NCBI RefSeq assembly: GCF_000719135.1
Contig: NZ_JOEK01000007.1
Location: 62,001 to 126,000 of the forward strand
Direction of reading: 5' to 3'
Length of the DNA: 64,000 bases
Source of the DNA: Streptomyces avicenniae
GTDB lineage: Bacteria > Actinomycetota > Actinomycetes > Streptomycetales > Streptomycetaceae
Every line of letters begins with the position of its first letter. Position 1 is the stretch's first letter. The notes under the pieces are model-generated. The model was not told where the DNA came from. It was given only the letters and a program-made list of their open reading frames with translations, and did no database searches. This document shows positions 41,772 to 50,738 of the stretch, in pieces. A program made the translations under genes and the position numbers.

Positions 41772-42515
41772 TCACAGGGCTTTTATGCGGACCGTGCTGT
41801 CATGGGTGGTGAGCAGGGAGTGATCGGGGATCTCGTTCCAGCCCGGCTCCTCGGGGACGGGTTCCGACGCGACGGTGACCTGGCCCCGGGCGGCCCGGTA
41901 CCACAGCGACGAGCCGAGACGGACGGCGGTGAGGCCGCCGCCGTCGGTGAGGAGGAGGTTGAGACGGGCGTCGGGGCGGACGTCCCGGGTGCGGCGGACC
42001 ACGTCGGCGAGGGCGTCGGCCGGTGTGTGTCCCGAGGTGAGGCGGCGCGCGACCATGACCCACAGGAGGGCGGAATCGCTGCGTGCTTCGAGGCCCAGGA
42101 GTTCGGCGGAGGTCAGGGGCTCGCCGGTGTCGGCGGGCAGTGACTCCCAGTCGTCCACCGCGCCGTTGTGGCTGAACAGCCACCGGCCGGAGGCGAACGG
42201 GGCGCTGGCCGCCTCGTCACGGCTGTTGCCCGCCGTGGCGTCCCGGACGGCGGCGACGACGACACCGCTGCGCAGGGTGTCCAGGAGACCGGGCAGATTG
42301 GCGTCGGCCCAGATGGGGATGGCGCGGCGATAGCGGACGGGCGGGGCGTGACGGGACCCGGGCGGGTACCAGCCGATGCCGAACCCGTCGGCGTTGACCG
42401 TGCCGTGGCTTTGGAGGCGGGGTGACCAGGACTGTTCGTAGAGGCTGTGCGGCGGGGCCGTGATCAGCTCGGCCAGCGGGCGTTCCGGGCCGAGGTAGGC
42501 GAGGTGGCGGCACAT
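41772..42515 (-). CDS. egtC: Gamma-glutamyl-hercynylcysteine sulfoxide amidohydrolase
   Basis: EgtC removes the glutamyl group from gamma-glutamyl-hercynylcysteine sulfoxide. The 247-residue class II glutamine-amidotransferase fold needs Cys2 as nucleophile, present in 'MCRHLAYLGPERPLAELI'; 'LFSHNGAVDDWESLP' and 'ARSDSALLWVMVARRL' are further family marks. The ATG at 42515 overlaps the egtB stop by one base (TGATG), so the two are translationally coupled. Confidence 0.96.
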   Translation of the reverse strand: MCRHLAYLGPERPLAELITAPPHSLYEQSWSPRLQSHGTVNADGFGIGWYPPGSRHAPPVRYRRAIPIWADANLPGLLDTLRSGVVVAAVRDATAGNSRDEAASAPFASGRWLFSHNGAVDDWESLPADTGEPLTSAELLGLEARSDSALLWVMVARRLTSGHTPADALADVVRRTRDVRPDARLNLLLTDGGGLTAVRLGSSLWYRAARGQVTVASEPVPEEPGWNEIPDHSLLTTHDSTVRIKAL

Positions 42516-43960
42516 CAGCGGCTTGCCCCCACGTCGCGGCAGGTGCGGAAGCCGGCGAAGATCTGCCGTCTGACGGGGAGGTCCCAGTTGCGGAAGGTGC
42601 CCCGGCAGGCGACGGGGTCGGTGCCGAACGAGCCGCCGCGCAGCACCTTGTAGGACGTGCCGAAGAAGACCTCGCTGTACTCCCGGTAGGGATGGGCCGT
42701 GAAGCCCGGATGGGTCCTGAAGTCGTCGGCGGTCCACTCCCAGACGTCGCCGAGGAGCTGACGGGCCCCGCAGGCGGCGGCGCCCTGGGGATAGGACCCG
42801 GCGGGCGCGGGCTGGAGATGGCGCTGGCCGAGGTTGGCGTGCTCGGGGCCGGGCGCGGTGTCGCCCCAGGGATGGCGGCGGGACCGGCCGGTGGCCGGGT
42901 CGTGGCGGGCCGCCTTCTCCCACTCGGGCTCGGTGGGCAGGCGCCGCCCGGCCCATCGGGCGTAGGCGTCCGCCTCGTACCACGAGACGTGGCAGACCGG
43001 CTCGTCCGGCGGCACCGGTTCGGTGTGGCCGAAGCGGCGGCGCAGCCAGACGTCGCCGTCACGCCGCCAGAACCCGGGGGCCGTCAGACGGGCGCGCTGC
43101 CGGTGGAACCAGCCTTCGGGGTGCCACCAGCGGGGTTCTTCGTAGCCGCCGTCCTCGATGAACGTCCGGTAGGCGGCGTTGGTGACCGGGACGGTGTCCA
43201 GCCAGAAGGGGGCGAGGTGGACGGTGCGGGCCGGGCGTTCGTTGTCGAGCGACCAGGGGTCGTCGGCCGCGTCGGTGCCCATCGTGAACGGCCCGCCGGG
43301 CACGAGCACTTCGCGGGGCAGCCGGTCGGCGCCCGCCGGGGCCGGGCGGGGCGCCGGGGCGTCGAGCACGGCGGGGCCGCGACGCAGTTGGTGCGTGGCC
43401 AGCATGGTCTCGTCGTGCTGCTGCTCGTGCTGGGCGACCATGCGGAAGAGGAAGTGGTCGTCGGTGGAGGCCGACGCGAGGGCGTCGAGGGCACGTTCCC
43501 GCACCTCGGCGAGGTAGTGCCTCGCGGGCCCCGGCGGGAGCAGTGGCAGGGAGGGCCGGTCGGCGCGCGGGGTGCGGAAGGCGTCGTAGTGCGGGTCGAG
43601 ATCGGCGCGCAGCGCGTGCAGGCCGCCCGCTTCGCGGACGAGCCAGATGTCCTCCTGGTTGCCGATGTGGGCCAGGTCCCAGACGAGAGGGGACATGAGC
43701 GGGGAGTGCTGGGCGAGCAGTTCGCTGTCCGGCAGGCAGTCGGTGAGGGCGAGGGTGCGCCGCCTGGCCGCCTCCAGGGCGGAGCGCGCGTGCGGCGCGG
43801 GGGCACCCGCGGCGTCGGGTACGGCGCAGCCGGGGGGTGTGAGCACGCCCGCGCCGACCGGGGTGACGGTCCCGTGGACAGCAGGTTCGGTCACGCGGGT
43901 GGTGGTGACGGGGCTGGTGGGGCTGGTGGGGGGCTCCGGGGTGAGGATGTCCTCGCTCAT
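42515..43960 (-). CDS. egtB: Hercynine oxygenase (sulfoxide synthase)
   Basis: EgtB is an iron enzyme that joins hercynine and gamma-glutamylcysteine with O2. The 481-residue protein has the DinB_2 iron-binding part ('VWDLAHIGNQEDIWL' with one His, 'HEQQHDE' giving HxxxHxE) and a C-terminal FGE-sulfatase/lectin-like part ('GPFTMGTDAADDPWSLDNER', 'RLPTEPEWEKAARHD', 'SYKVLRGGSFGTDPVACRGT'). It carries an N-terminal extension of about 55 Pro/Thr/Val-rich residues. AGGAGAG lies six bases before ATG 43960, so the extension is likely translated. Confidence 0.97.
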   Translation of the reverse strand: MSEDILTPEPPTSPTSPVTTTRVTEPAVHGTVTPVGAGVLTPPGCAVPDAAGAPAPHARSALEAARRRTLALTDCLPDSELLAQHSPLMSPLVWDLAHIGNQEDIWLVREAGGLHALRADLDPHYDAFRTPRADRPSLPLLPPGPARHYLAEVRERALDALASASTDDHFLFRMVAQHEQQHDETMLATHQLRRGPAVLDAPAPRPAPAGADRLPREVLVPGGPFTMGTDAADDPWSLDNERPARTVHLAPFWLDTVPVTNAAYRTFIEDGGYEEPRWWHPEGWFHRQRARLTAPGFWRRDGDVWLRRRFGHTEPVPPDEPVCHVSWYEADAYARWAGRRLPTEPEWEKAARHDPATGRSRRHPWGDTAPGPEHANLGQRHLQPAPAGSYPQGAAACGARQLLGDVWEWTADDFRTHPGFTAHPYREYSEVFFGTSYKVLRGGSFGTDPVACRGTFRNWDLPVRRQIFAGFRTCRDVGASR

Positions 43961-44017
43961 CGGCGGCTCTCCTGGTCGTGCGGCCGGGGGTGGCGGAAGG
44001 GCAGGTGTGGCGGGAGG

Positions 44018-45367
44018 TCAGGACCGGGCGGCGGCGTCGAGCTGGTCGTCCGCCGGGCACCGGCCGCGTTCCGCGTACCGCGCGGCGAACGCGCCGACGG
44101 CCCGGCGCAGCGGGGCGTCGGCGGGACGGCGGGCGAGCGCCGACTCGGCGGCGGCGAGGCAGGCCAGGACGGCGGGCCCGAGCAGGGGATCGGCCGGTCC
44201 GTGGCGTGCGGCGCGCAGCCACAGGTCGGCACGGGGCAGCGGCCCGCCGCCGGTGAGGGGCTCGGTGGCCAGATGGGCGGCCTCGGCGGCGGCCGGGTCG
44301 TCCAGCAGGGTACGGACGACGGCCAGGGGCACGGCCCAGCCGTCTCCCGGCTGGGTGTCGATCATGCGCAGTTCGAGCCAGCCGCGCGGCCTGACCGGCG
44401 GGAAGAGCGTGCTCAGGTGGTAGTCCAGGTCGGCGAGGCGTGGGCGCTCGCCGTAGGGCCCGCGCAGCCAGGAGCGGAACGAGCGTCCGGGCGGTGCGGA
44501 CCAGGCGGCGGGTGGTGTGCGCCGTACGCACAGGAGCGGGGCGTCGAGCGCGTAGCGCGTCCACGCGGCGCGCGGATCGCCGTCCGCCTGCTCGTGGCCC
44601 GGCCGCTCCCGGAGGGCGGGACGGGTGCGGCTGGGGTCGATCCGGGTCCAGACGGCCTGCCGGGTGGACCGCCAGCCGGTGGGTCGGCCACGCCAGAGGG
44701 CGGAGTTGGCGAAGGCGGCGACGAGCACCGGGCCGAGGCGGTGGGCGAGCTGCCAGCGGTGGCGGTATCCGGACGGTCCGTCCGTGTCGTCCCCGGCGTC
44801 CACGCAGACCTGCACGGAGGCGGTGGCGCGCATCATGACCCGTCCCGCGACGCCCTGGCGGTCGAAGTAGTCCTCCATGGCGCGGTAGCGCGGGCTGTCG
44901 AGCACCCGGGGCTGGAGGCGCTCGGGTTCGAGACCGCTGCCGACCGGGCCGAGACCGGCGTCCGCCAGCGCGGCGCGCAGCCGCTCGCAGTCCGCGGCGG
45001 CGTCCCGTACGCAGGTGGCGAGGTCGGGTGCCGGGCGGCTGCTCAGCTCGACCTGGCCGCCGGGTTCGCGCGTCAGCGTGCTGCCACCTGGCAGCGCGCC
45101 GGGAGCGGTGAGCGGGGCGAGCGCGGCGTCGAGGGTGGCGGGCGGGACGGGCCTCGTAGGGTCACGGGCGTCGCGGATCAGCCATTCCAGCTCGACGCCG
45201 ACGCGCTCAGGGGTACCGGCCGTGAAGCAGACGCGGGCGATGTGCGCCTCGGCGTCGCGTTCGCACAGCCGGTCGTCGCCGGTCCCGGGCCCGCGACCGA
45301 GTGCGGGCGCGGCGGGGCGGAGGCGTCGCGGGGGCGCCGTCGCGCCGGGATCGCGTTCGTCCAGCAT
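44018..45367 (-). CDS. egtA: Glutamate-cysteine ligase
   Basis: EgtA makes gamma-glutamylcysteine for ergothioneine. The 449-residue protein is a GCS2-type ligase with 'RVGVELEWLI' (catalytic Glu region), 'GGSTLTREPGGQVELSSRPA', 'MMRATASVQVCVDAGDD' and 'RGWLELRMIDTQPGDGW'. GGAGG lies six to seven bases before ATG 45367. First gene of the egtABCD operon; 57 bp separate it from egtB. egtE, the C-S lyase, is not in this window and may lie elsewhere. Confidence 0.96.
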   Translation of the reverse strand: MLDERDPGATAPPRRLRPAAPALGRGPGTGDDRLCERDAEAHIARVCFTAGTPERVGVELEWLIRDARDPTRPVPPATLDAALAPLTAPGALPGGSTLTREPGGQVELSSRPAPDLATCVRDAAADCERLRAALADAGLGPVGSGLEPERLQPRVLDSPRYRAMEDYFDRQGVAGRVMMRATASVQVCVDAGDDTDGPSGYRHRWQLAHRLGPVLVAAFANSALWRGRPTGWRSTRQAVWTRIDPSRTRPALRERPGHEQADGDPRAAWTRYALDAPLLCVRRTPPAAWSAPPGRSFRSWLRGPYGERPRLADLDYHLSTLFPPVRPRGWLELRMIDTQPGDGWAVPLAVVRTLLDDPAAAEAAHLATEPLTGGGPLPRADLWLRAARHGPADPLLGPAVLACLAAAESALARRPADAPLRRAVGAFAARYAERGRCPADDQLDAAARS

Positions 45368-45520
45368 CCGCCACCTCCGCGCGTCCGTTCCGCCCCTTTT
45401 GCAGGGGTTGATGACCTCACGCTACGGCGGCGGGGGCCGCCCGTCGTGCGGCGGGCGGCCGGGCGGGTGTCGTCCGCCCGGCACGCCCGCGCGGGCGCGG
45501 GCGGCCGGGCGGTCCCGGGG

Positions 45521-46717
45521 TCAGGCGGCGGACGCGGCCAGGCGCCGGACGGCCAGCTCGGCGTAGAGCGCGGCGCCGTCCGGGAGCACCGCCTCGTCGA
45601 ACGCGGCGAGCGGCGAGTGGTTGCCCGGCGCGGTCTCCGGGTCACGGCCGTCGAGCGTGGCGCCGAGGAAGATCATCGCGCCGGGCACCTCGTCGATGAC
45701 CCGGGAGAAGTCCTCGGAGCCGAGGATCGGGTTCTCCATCGGCTCGTAGTGCTCCTCGCCGTGGATCTCGCGGACGGTGTCGGCGGCGAAGGCGGCCTCG
45801 GCCACGTCGTTCACCGTCACCGGGTACTGCTCGGAGAACTCGGCCTCCACCTCCAGGCCGTGCGCCGCGGCGATGCCGCGGACGACGGCGAGCGTCCCCT
45901 CGCGGAGCGTGCTGCGCGCCTCGTCGGAGAAGCAGCGGACGGTGGCGGCGAAGGACGCCGTGTCCGGGATGATGTTGGTCGCCGTGCCCGCGTGGAAGCG
46001 CCCCACGGTCAGGACGACCGGGTCGAACACGTCGAAGGACCGGGTGACGAACGTCTGGAGCGCCGTCACCATCTCGCACGCCGCCGGGATCGGGTCCTTC
46101 GCGCGGTGCGGCGCCGAGCCGTGACCGCCCGCGCCGCGCACCGTGACCTCAAGGACGTTGGAGGAGGCCATGGCGGGGCCGCCGCGCGCCGTGAAGACCT
46201 GGCGGGCGGTGCCGTTCGACAGGACGTGCAACGCGTAGGCGGCGACCGGGCGTTCACCTGCGGCGTCGAGCACGCCCTCGCCGAGCATCTGCCCGGCGCC
46301 GTCCCACCCCTCCTCGCCCGGCTGGAACATGAAGACGACGTTCCCCGCGATGCGGTCGCGGTGCGCCGAGAGCAGCGTGGCGGCTCCGGCCAGCATCGCC
46401 GTGTGCAGGTCGTGGCCGCAGGCGTGCATCCGCTCGTCCTGGACGGCGAACGGCAGGCCGGTGCGCTCGTGGACGGGCAGCGCGTCCATGTCGCCGCGCA
46501 GCAGCACGGTCGGCCCCGGGAGCGCGCCCCGCAGGACACCGGTGACGGAGCTGAGGCCCTGGCCGGTGGACAGTTCGAGCGGCAGGCCGTCGAGCGCGCC
46601 GAGCACGGTCTCCTGCGTGCGCGGCAGGTCGAGCCCGATCTCCGGGACGGCGTGGAGGTCGCGGCGCAGGCGTATGAGGTCGTCGGACAGGGACAGGGCG
46701 TCGTCGCGGAGGTTCAC
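45521..46717 (-). CDS. M20-family amidohydrolase
   Basis: The 398-residue metallohydrolase is of the IAA-amino acid hydrolase/hippuricase (M20D) group. Metal ligands are in 'HACGHDLHTAMLAGAATLL', 'FQPGEEGWDGAGQMLGEGV' and 'MENPILGSEDFSRVIDEVPG', and the dimerisation lid contains 'VRGAGGHGSAPHRAKDPIP'. It probably cleaves N-acyl amino acids. GTG 46717 has no strong ribosome-binding site. It lies between the egt operon and the SEDS gene, all on the same strand, with gaps of 64 bp or more. Confidence 0.93.
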   Translation of the reverse strand: MNLRDDALSLSDDLIRLRRDLHAVPEIGLDLPRTQETVLGALDGLPLELSTGQGLSSVTGVLRGALPGPTVLLRGDMDALPVHERTGLPFAVQDERMHACGHDLHTAMLAGAATLLSAHRDRIAGNVVFMFQPGEEGWDGAGQMLGEGVLDAAGERPVAAYALHVLSNGTARQVFTARGGPAMASSNVLEVTVRGAGGHGSAPHRAKDPIPAACEMVTALQTFVTRSFDVFDPVVLTVGRFHAGTATNIIPDTASFAATVRCFSDEARSTLREGTLAVVRGIAAAHGLEVEAEFSEQYPVTVNDVAEAAFAADTVREIHGEEHYEPMENPILGSEDFSRVIDEVPGAMIFLGATLDGRDPETAPGNHSPLAAFDEAVLPDGAALYAELAVRRLAASAA

Positions 46718-46781
46718 CGGGGGCCTCGTCTTCCGTGTGCGGATGAACGGCAGGAGTGGCGGAGTGGTCGGGTGGGACGTC

Positions 46782-48230
46782 TCAGAGGATTTCGGGCCGA
46801 ACGGGGTCGCGTACGGCCGCCGTCAGGATCGTAGCGTTGCCCTCCGGCTGCGTCGCGGCCCTCCCCGCGGCGTCGCTGATCCTGATCAGCAGCGCCACCA
46901 GCAGGCAGTTCGCCACCACCGACGAGCCGCCCTGGGCGAGGAACGGAAGTGCCTTGCCGGTGAGGGGTATCAGCCCCGTGACGCCTCCGGCGACGATGAA
47001 CACCTGCAGCGCCACCACCGTGGACAGCCCCGCGGCGAGCAGTTTCCCGAACGGGTCGGTGACGGCCAGGGCCGTGGCGAAACCGCGCTGGGCGAGCAGG
47101 ACGTAGAGCAGGAGCACGAGCGTCGTGCCGACCAGTCCCAGTTCCTCCCCCACCGTGGCGAGGATGTAGTCGCTGCGGCCCGCGAAGCCGATCATGTGCG
47201 AGTGGCCCTGGCCGAGGCCGCTGCCGGTGAGCCCGCCCGCGCCGAAGCTGAACAGCGACTCGGCCAGTTGGTCGGAGATCAGGCCGGGGGGCCGCTGGTC
47301 CTCCGGCAGGAAGACCGCCATCGGGTCGAGCCACGCCTGGACCCGCGCCTTCACGTGCGGCTGCGTCGTGGCGACGACGACCGTGCCGACCGCCGCCATC
47401 AGGCCGCCGAGGACGACCCAGCCGGTGCGCCGCGTCGCGATGTAGAGCATCACGACGAAGACGCCGAAGAAGATCAGCGAGGTGCCGAGGTCGCGTTCGT
47501 AGAAGAGCACGACGAGGCTGACCGCCCAGACCAGCAGGACCGGCCCGGCGTTGCGCCCCCGCGGCAGCGGGAAGCCGAGGAACCTGCGGCCGACGAGCGC
47601 GAGGGCGTCCCCGTTGGCCGTCAGGTACCCGGCGAAGAACACGACGATCATGACCTTGACGAACTCGCCGGGTTGCACGGACAGCGAGCCGAACGTGATC
47701 CAGCGCTTCGCCCCGTACACGTCCGCGCCGAAGAGCGCGGGGGCCATCAGCAGCGCCATCGCGACGGCCATGCCGCTGTACGTGTAGCGCTGGAGTATCC
47801 GGTGGTGGTGGATCACGACGAGGGTCACGAGCAGCGCGCCGACGCCGAGGAGGGCCCAGATCGCCTGGTCGGGCGCGAGCGGCAGGGACTGGTAGTTCGT
47901 CGGCGCGTAGTGCAGGGCGTAATCGTGGTCGAGCCGGTCGATGAGGACCAGGCCGAGGCCGATGAGCAGCACGGTGACCGGCAGGAGGAGCGGGTCGGCG
48001 TACCGGGCGAAGCGGCGGACCGCCAGGTGGGCGGCGAGCGCGGCGCCGCCGAGGGCGCCGCAGTACGCGGGCAGGCCCGTGGGCACGGCCTCCTCCAGCG
48101 TCAGGCCGACGACGGCGTGACCGCCGGTGGCGAGGGCGACGGCGAGCAGGAGGAGCACCGACTCGGCGTTCCTGCGGCGCGCGACCCAGCGTCTGACAGC
48201 AGGATCGTCGGACCATCGGTACCCACGCAT
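46782..48230 (-). CDS. SEDS-family (FtsW/RodA/SpoVE) peptidoglycan polymerase
   Basis: The 482-residue polytopic protein has ten or more helices and SEDS landmarks 'FGADVYGAKRWITFGSLSVQ', 'QPGEFVKVMIVVFFAGYL', 'FYERDLGTSLIFFGVFVVML' and 'GLGQGHSHMIGFAGRSDYIL'. RodA/FtsW proteins polymerise glycan strands together with a class B penicillin-binding protein. No partner PBP gene is adjacent, so this is a stand-alone paralogue. GGGGAGAACG precedes ATG 48230. Confidence 0.92.
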   Translation of the reverse strand: MRGYRWSDDPAVRRWVARRRNAESVLLLLAVALATGGHAVVGLTLEEAVPTGLPAYCGALGGAALAAHLAVRRFARYADPLLLPVTVLLIGLGLVLIDRLDHDYALHYAPTNYQSLPLAPDQAIWALLGVGALLVTLVVIHHHRILQRYTYSGMAVAMALLMAPALFGADVYGAKRWITFGSLSVQPGEFVKVMIVVFFAGYLTANGDALALVGRRFLGFPLPRGRNAGPVLLVWAVSLVVLFYERDLGTSLIFFGVFVVMLYIATRRTGWVVLGGLMAAVGTVVVATTQPHVKARVQAWLDPMAVFLPEDQRPPGLISDQLAESLFSFGAGGLTGSGLGQGHSHMIGFAGRSDYILATVGEELGLVGTTLVLLLYVLLAQRGFATALAVTDPFGKLLAAGLSTVVALQVFIVAGGVTGLIPLTGKALPFLAQGGSSVVANCLLVALLIRISDAAGRAATQPEGNATILTAAVRDPVRPEIL

Positions 48231-48544
48231 CGTTCTCCCCGCCCCATCCGGCCACGCGGTACGGCGGGCCGGTCCCTGGGCGGCAACTTACCCGCGGCGC
48301 AGGCGGGCGTCATCAGGGTCCCGCGCCGCGGGCGTAGGCCGGGGACCGGGCGCCGGGCGCGTGGCGGACGGCCGCCCGGCGTGCCCTGACACAAGGGGGA
48401 GGCCGCCGAATGCCACGTTCGGGTGGCGGGTACCCGGAGGCAACTAAGTCAGGATCCCGTTCGTCTTCAGGGAAGGGGAGAGGATGACCGCGCGGCGCGA
48501 AGGGGCGCAGGGTACTCCATCGCTCGAAGAAAGTTGCGCCGGTT

Positions 48545-48571
48545 GGGAATTCTGTCCGTATTCCCGTCGTT
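48545..48571 (+). promoter_or_regulatory. Sigma-R-type promoter of hrdD
   Basis: GGGAAT (48545-48550), 18 intervening bases, then GTT (48569-48571) is an exact match to the SigR consensus (GGAAT-N18/19-GTT). It lies about 95 bp before the hrdD start. hrdD of S. coelicolor is known to be transcribed partly by SigR. The remainder of the 436-bp gap (48231-48666) shows no gene and may hold a second promoter. Confidence 0.88.
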
Positions 48572-48666
48572 GATTCGTTATGGATACGGGAGGCAAGGGG
48601 GCGTCCCGGTCCTGATCCACGAGAGACCAGCCAGAGGTTTCGACCACTTCGTAAGGGAGTGCACGT

Positions 48667-49677
48667 ATGGCAACCCGTGCCGTCGCCCGGCGCTCGGACA
48701 CCGACAGTGTCGAGACGACGGGCAGTGTCCGGTCCAGCGCAGGCAGCGATGCCACGGAGCGGGACCTCGTCGGGATGTATCTCGACGAGATCGCCCGTAC
48801 ACCGCTGCTCGACGCCGCGAAAGAGGTGGAACTCTCCCTCGCGATCGAAGCCGGGTTGTATGCCGAGCGCATCCTCGACGGCGACGAGGAGCCGCCCGCG
48901 GACAGTCCGGTCGCCTCGGCCACGCCCGAGGAGCTGCGGCGCCTCGTCGTGGCGGGCGAGCGCGCGAAGGACACGTTCATCCGGTCCAACCTGCGTCTGG
49001 TCGTCGCCGTCGCCCGGCGCTACCCGCGCAGCGGACTGCCGTTGCTCGACCTGATCCAGGAGGGCAACGCGGGCCTCGTCCGCGCCGTGGAGAAGTTCGA
49101 CTACACCAAGGGCTTCAAGTTCTCGACGTACGCGACCTGGTGGATCCGTCAGGCGATCACCCGGTCGATAGCCGACCAGTCGCGGACGATCCGGCTTCCC
49201 GTCCACCTGGTCGAGGAGCTGGGCCGTATCCGGCGCGTGCAGCGGGAGTTCAACCGCGAGCACGGCCGTGAGCCGGAGCCCGCGGAGATCGCCAAGGAGC
49301 TGGACTCCAGCCCCGAGCGCGTGCAGGACGTCCTGGACTGGGCGCGTGACCCGGTGAGCCTCAACATGTCGGTGGACGACGAGGGCGAGACCCAGTTCGG
49401 CGACCTGCTGGAGGACACCTCCGCGGCGTCCCCTGAGCAGTCCGTGCTCGTCATGATGCGCCGGGAGGGTCTGGAGGACCTCATCGGCCGCCTCGACCAG
49501 CGCACGGCCGCGATCATCAGGGCGCGGTACGGCATCGAGGACGGCCGGGAGCGCACGCTCACCGAGGTGGGCAAGCAGCACGGCCTCACCCGTGAGCGCA
49601 TCCGGCAGATCGAGAAGCACGCGCTGCTCGAACTGAAGCGGATGGCGAGCGACTCCGGTTTCGACGCGGCGGCCTGA
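48667..49677 (+). CDS. hrdD: Principal-type RNA polymerase sigma factor HrdD
   Basis: The 336-residue group 2 sigma-70 factor opens 'MATRAVARRSDTDSVETTGS', as HrdD does. It has region 1.2 'DLVGMYLDEIARTPLLDAAK', region 2 'FIRSNLRLVVAVARRYPRSG', 'LIQEGNAGLVRAVEKFDYTK' and 'FKFSTYATWWIRQAITRSIA', and region 4 'TLTEVGKQHGLTRERIRQIE'. It lacks the long region 1.1 of HrdB. AAGGGAG lies eight bases before ATG 48667. The SigR promoter upstream ties its expression to thiol-oxidative stress. A hairpin with four T residues follows the stop. Confidence 0.94.
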   Translation: MATRAVARRSDTDSVETTGSVRSSAGSDATERDLVGMYLDEIARTPLLDAAKEVELSLAIEAGLYAERILDGDEEPPADSPVASATPEELRRLVVAGERAKDTFIRSNLRLVVAVARRYPRSGLPLLDLIQEGNAGLVRAVEKFDYTKGFKFSTYATWWIRQAITRSIADQSRTIRLPVHLVEELGRIRRVQREFNREHGREPEPAEIAKELDSSPERVQDVLDWARDPVSLNMSVDDEGETQFGDLLEDTSAASPEQSVLVMMRREGLEDLIGRLDQRTAAIIRARYGIEDGRERTLTEVGKQHGLTRERIRQIEKHALLELKRMASDSGFDAAA

Positions 49678-49690
49678 CCCGCCCACCGAG

Positions 49691-49724
49691 AGCCCCGGCA
49701 CACCCCGTGTGCGCCGGGGCTTTT
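49691..49724 (+). terminator. Rho-independent terminator of hrdD
   Basis: A 9-bp stem (AGCCCCGGC 49691-49699 with GCCGGGGCT 49713-49721) followed by TTTT lies 14 bp after the hrdD stop. Confidence 0.85.
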
Positions 49725-49915
49725 CGCCGCCCTCGGCCGGGGGCGGCCCGCCGCGTGCCCCCGCCGCGCGGGCCTGTGACGCAGCACACAGAGGCGCCGG
49801 GAAATAACCGGGGATGCCCTGTCCGTTTGGGACTGTGTCCGACGCAAGCGGGGAGCTGGTCCCCGATTGTGGTTCCGGCGCCGTGAGGCGCCCCCCGAGC
49901 GGAGAGGAGCGTCCC

Positions 49916-50572
49916 ATGGGCAGCACGACGGCCACGGGGACGCGGCTGCGTGCCGACGCCGTACGCAACCGTGAGCGCATCCTCACCGCCGCGCGGGAGG
50001 CGTTCGTCCTGTACGGCGCAGACGCGCGCCTCGACGAAATCGCTCGACGCGCCGGGGTGGGCAATGCCACCCTGTACCGGCACTTTCCCGACCGGGACGC
50101 CCTGCTGATCGCGGTGGTCCTGGACGTGAACCACCGCATCATCGACGACGCCCGACGGGCCCTGGAGGACGACTCCGATCCTTTCGAGGCCCTGCACGGG
50201 CTCGTGCTCAGCGCCGCCGGGGAACGGGTGGGGGGGCTGTGCCCGATGCTCGGGGGCGGCGCGGCCCTCTACGCCCCGGACCTGGCCGAGAGCAGCGCCC
50301 GCATGCACGAGACCGTACAGCGGCTGGTGGACCGGGCTCACGCCTCGGGGCAGCTGCGACCGGATGTCGATTCGGGAGACATCCTCGTCGCGGTCGGTCG
50401 GCTCACCTCCCCCGTACCGGGGACCTGCGAGGACGACGCCGTCCTGATCCGGCGCCACCTCCAGATCTTCCTGGACGGGCTGCGCGCACCGGCGCCCGGC
50501 GTCCTGCCGGGAGAAGCCCGGTCGCTGGCCGACCTCAAGGACGAGATCTGCCGGACCACACGCCGCCGCTGA
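49916..50572 (+). CDS. TetR-family regulator
   Basis: The 218-residue repressor-type protein has an N-terminal TetR helix-turn-helix ('AREAFVLYGADARLDEIARR' then 'AGVGNATLYRHFPDRDALLI') and a C-terminal ligand domain of the SbtR-like type ('LEDDSDPFEALHGLVLSAAG'). GAGGAG lies before ATG 49916; the open frame upstream lacks support. It is followed by an MFS exporter gene on the same strand (166 bp) and probably controls it. The order hrdD-tetR is also found in S. coelicolor. Confidence 0.92.
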   Translation: MGSTTATGTRLRADAVRNRERILTAAREAFVLYGADARLDEIARRAGVGNATLYRHFPDRDALLIAVVLDVNHRIIDDARRALEDDSDPFEALHGLVLSAAGERVGGLCPMLGGGAALYAPDLAESSARMHETVQRLVDRAHASGQLRPDVDSGDILVAVGRLTSPVPGTCEDDAVLIRRHLQIFLDGLRAPAPGVLPGEARSLADLKDEICRTTRRR

Positions 50573-50712
50573 CCGGCGGGGACGCAGCCGTCCCCACCAC
50601 CGGCCGCTGACTCACCGCCGAGTTCCCTCCTCCCCCGCGACGTGACCACGCCGCGCGGGCGGCCTATGCCTTCGACTCTCCCTTTTCCACCGCTTCGTCC
50701 CGTCATAAGCCG

Positions 50713-50725
50713 TTACGCACCGTAA
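50713..50725 (+). promoter_or_regulatory. Candidate TetR operator
   Basis: TTACG-CAC-CGTAA (50713-50725) is a perfect inverted repeat with a 3-base spacer, 13 bp upstream of the MFS start. It is a plausible binding site for the neighbouring TetR regulator. Confidence 0.45.
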
Positions 50726-50738
50726 GGTTTTCGCCCCT

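Noticed and set aside
42692..46834. 1380-codon plus-strand open frame
   Set aside because: It is antisense to egtA, egtB and the M20 gene, all with strong family motifs. Long antisense frames are expected at this GC content; it has no domains.
46329..48389. 686-codon plus-strand open frame
   Set aside because: Runs antisense to the SEDS and M20 genes; composition is Arg/Glu/Asp-rich without structure.
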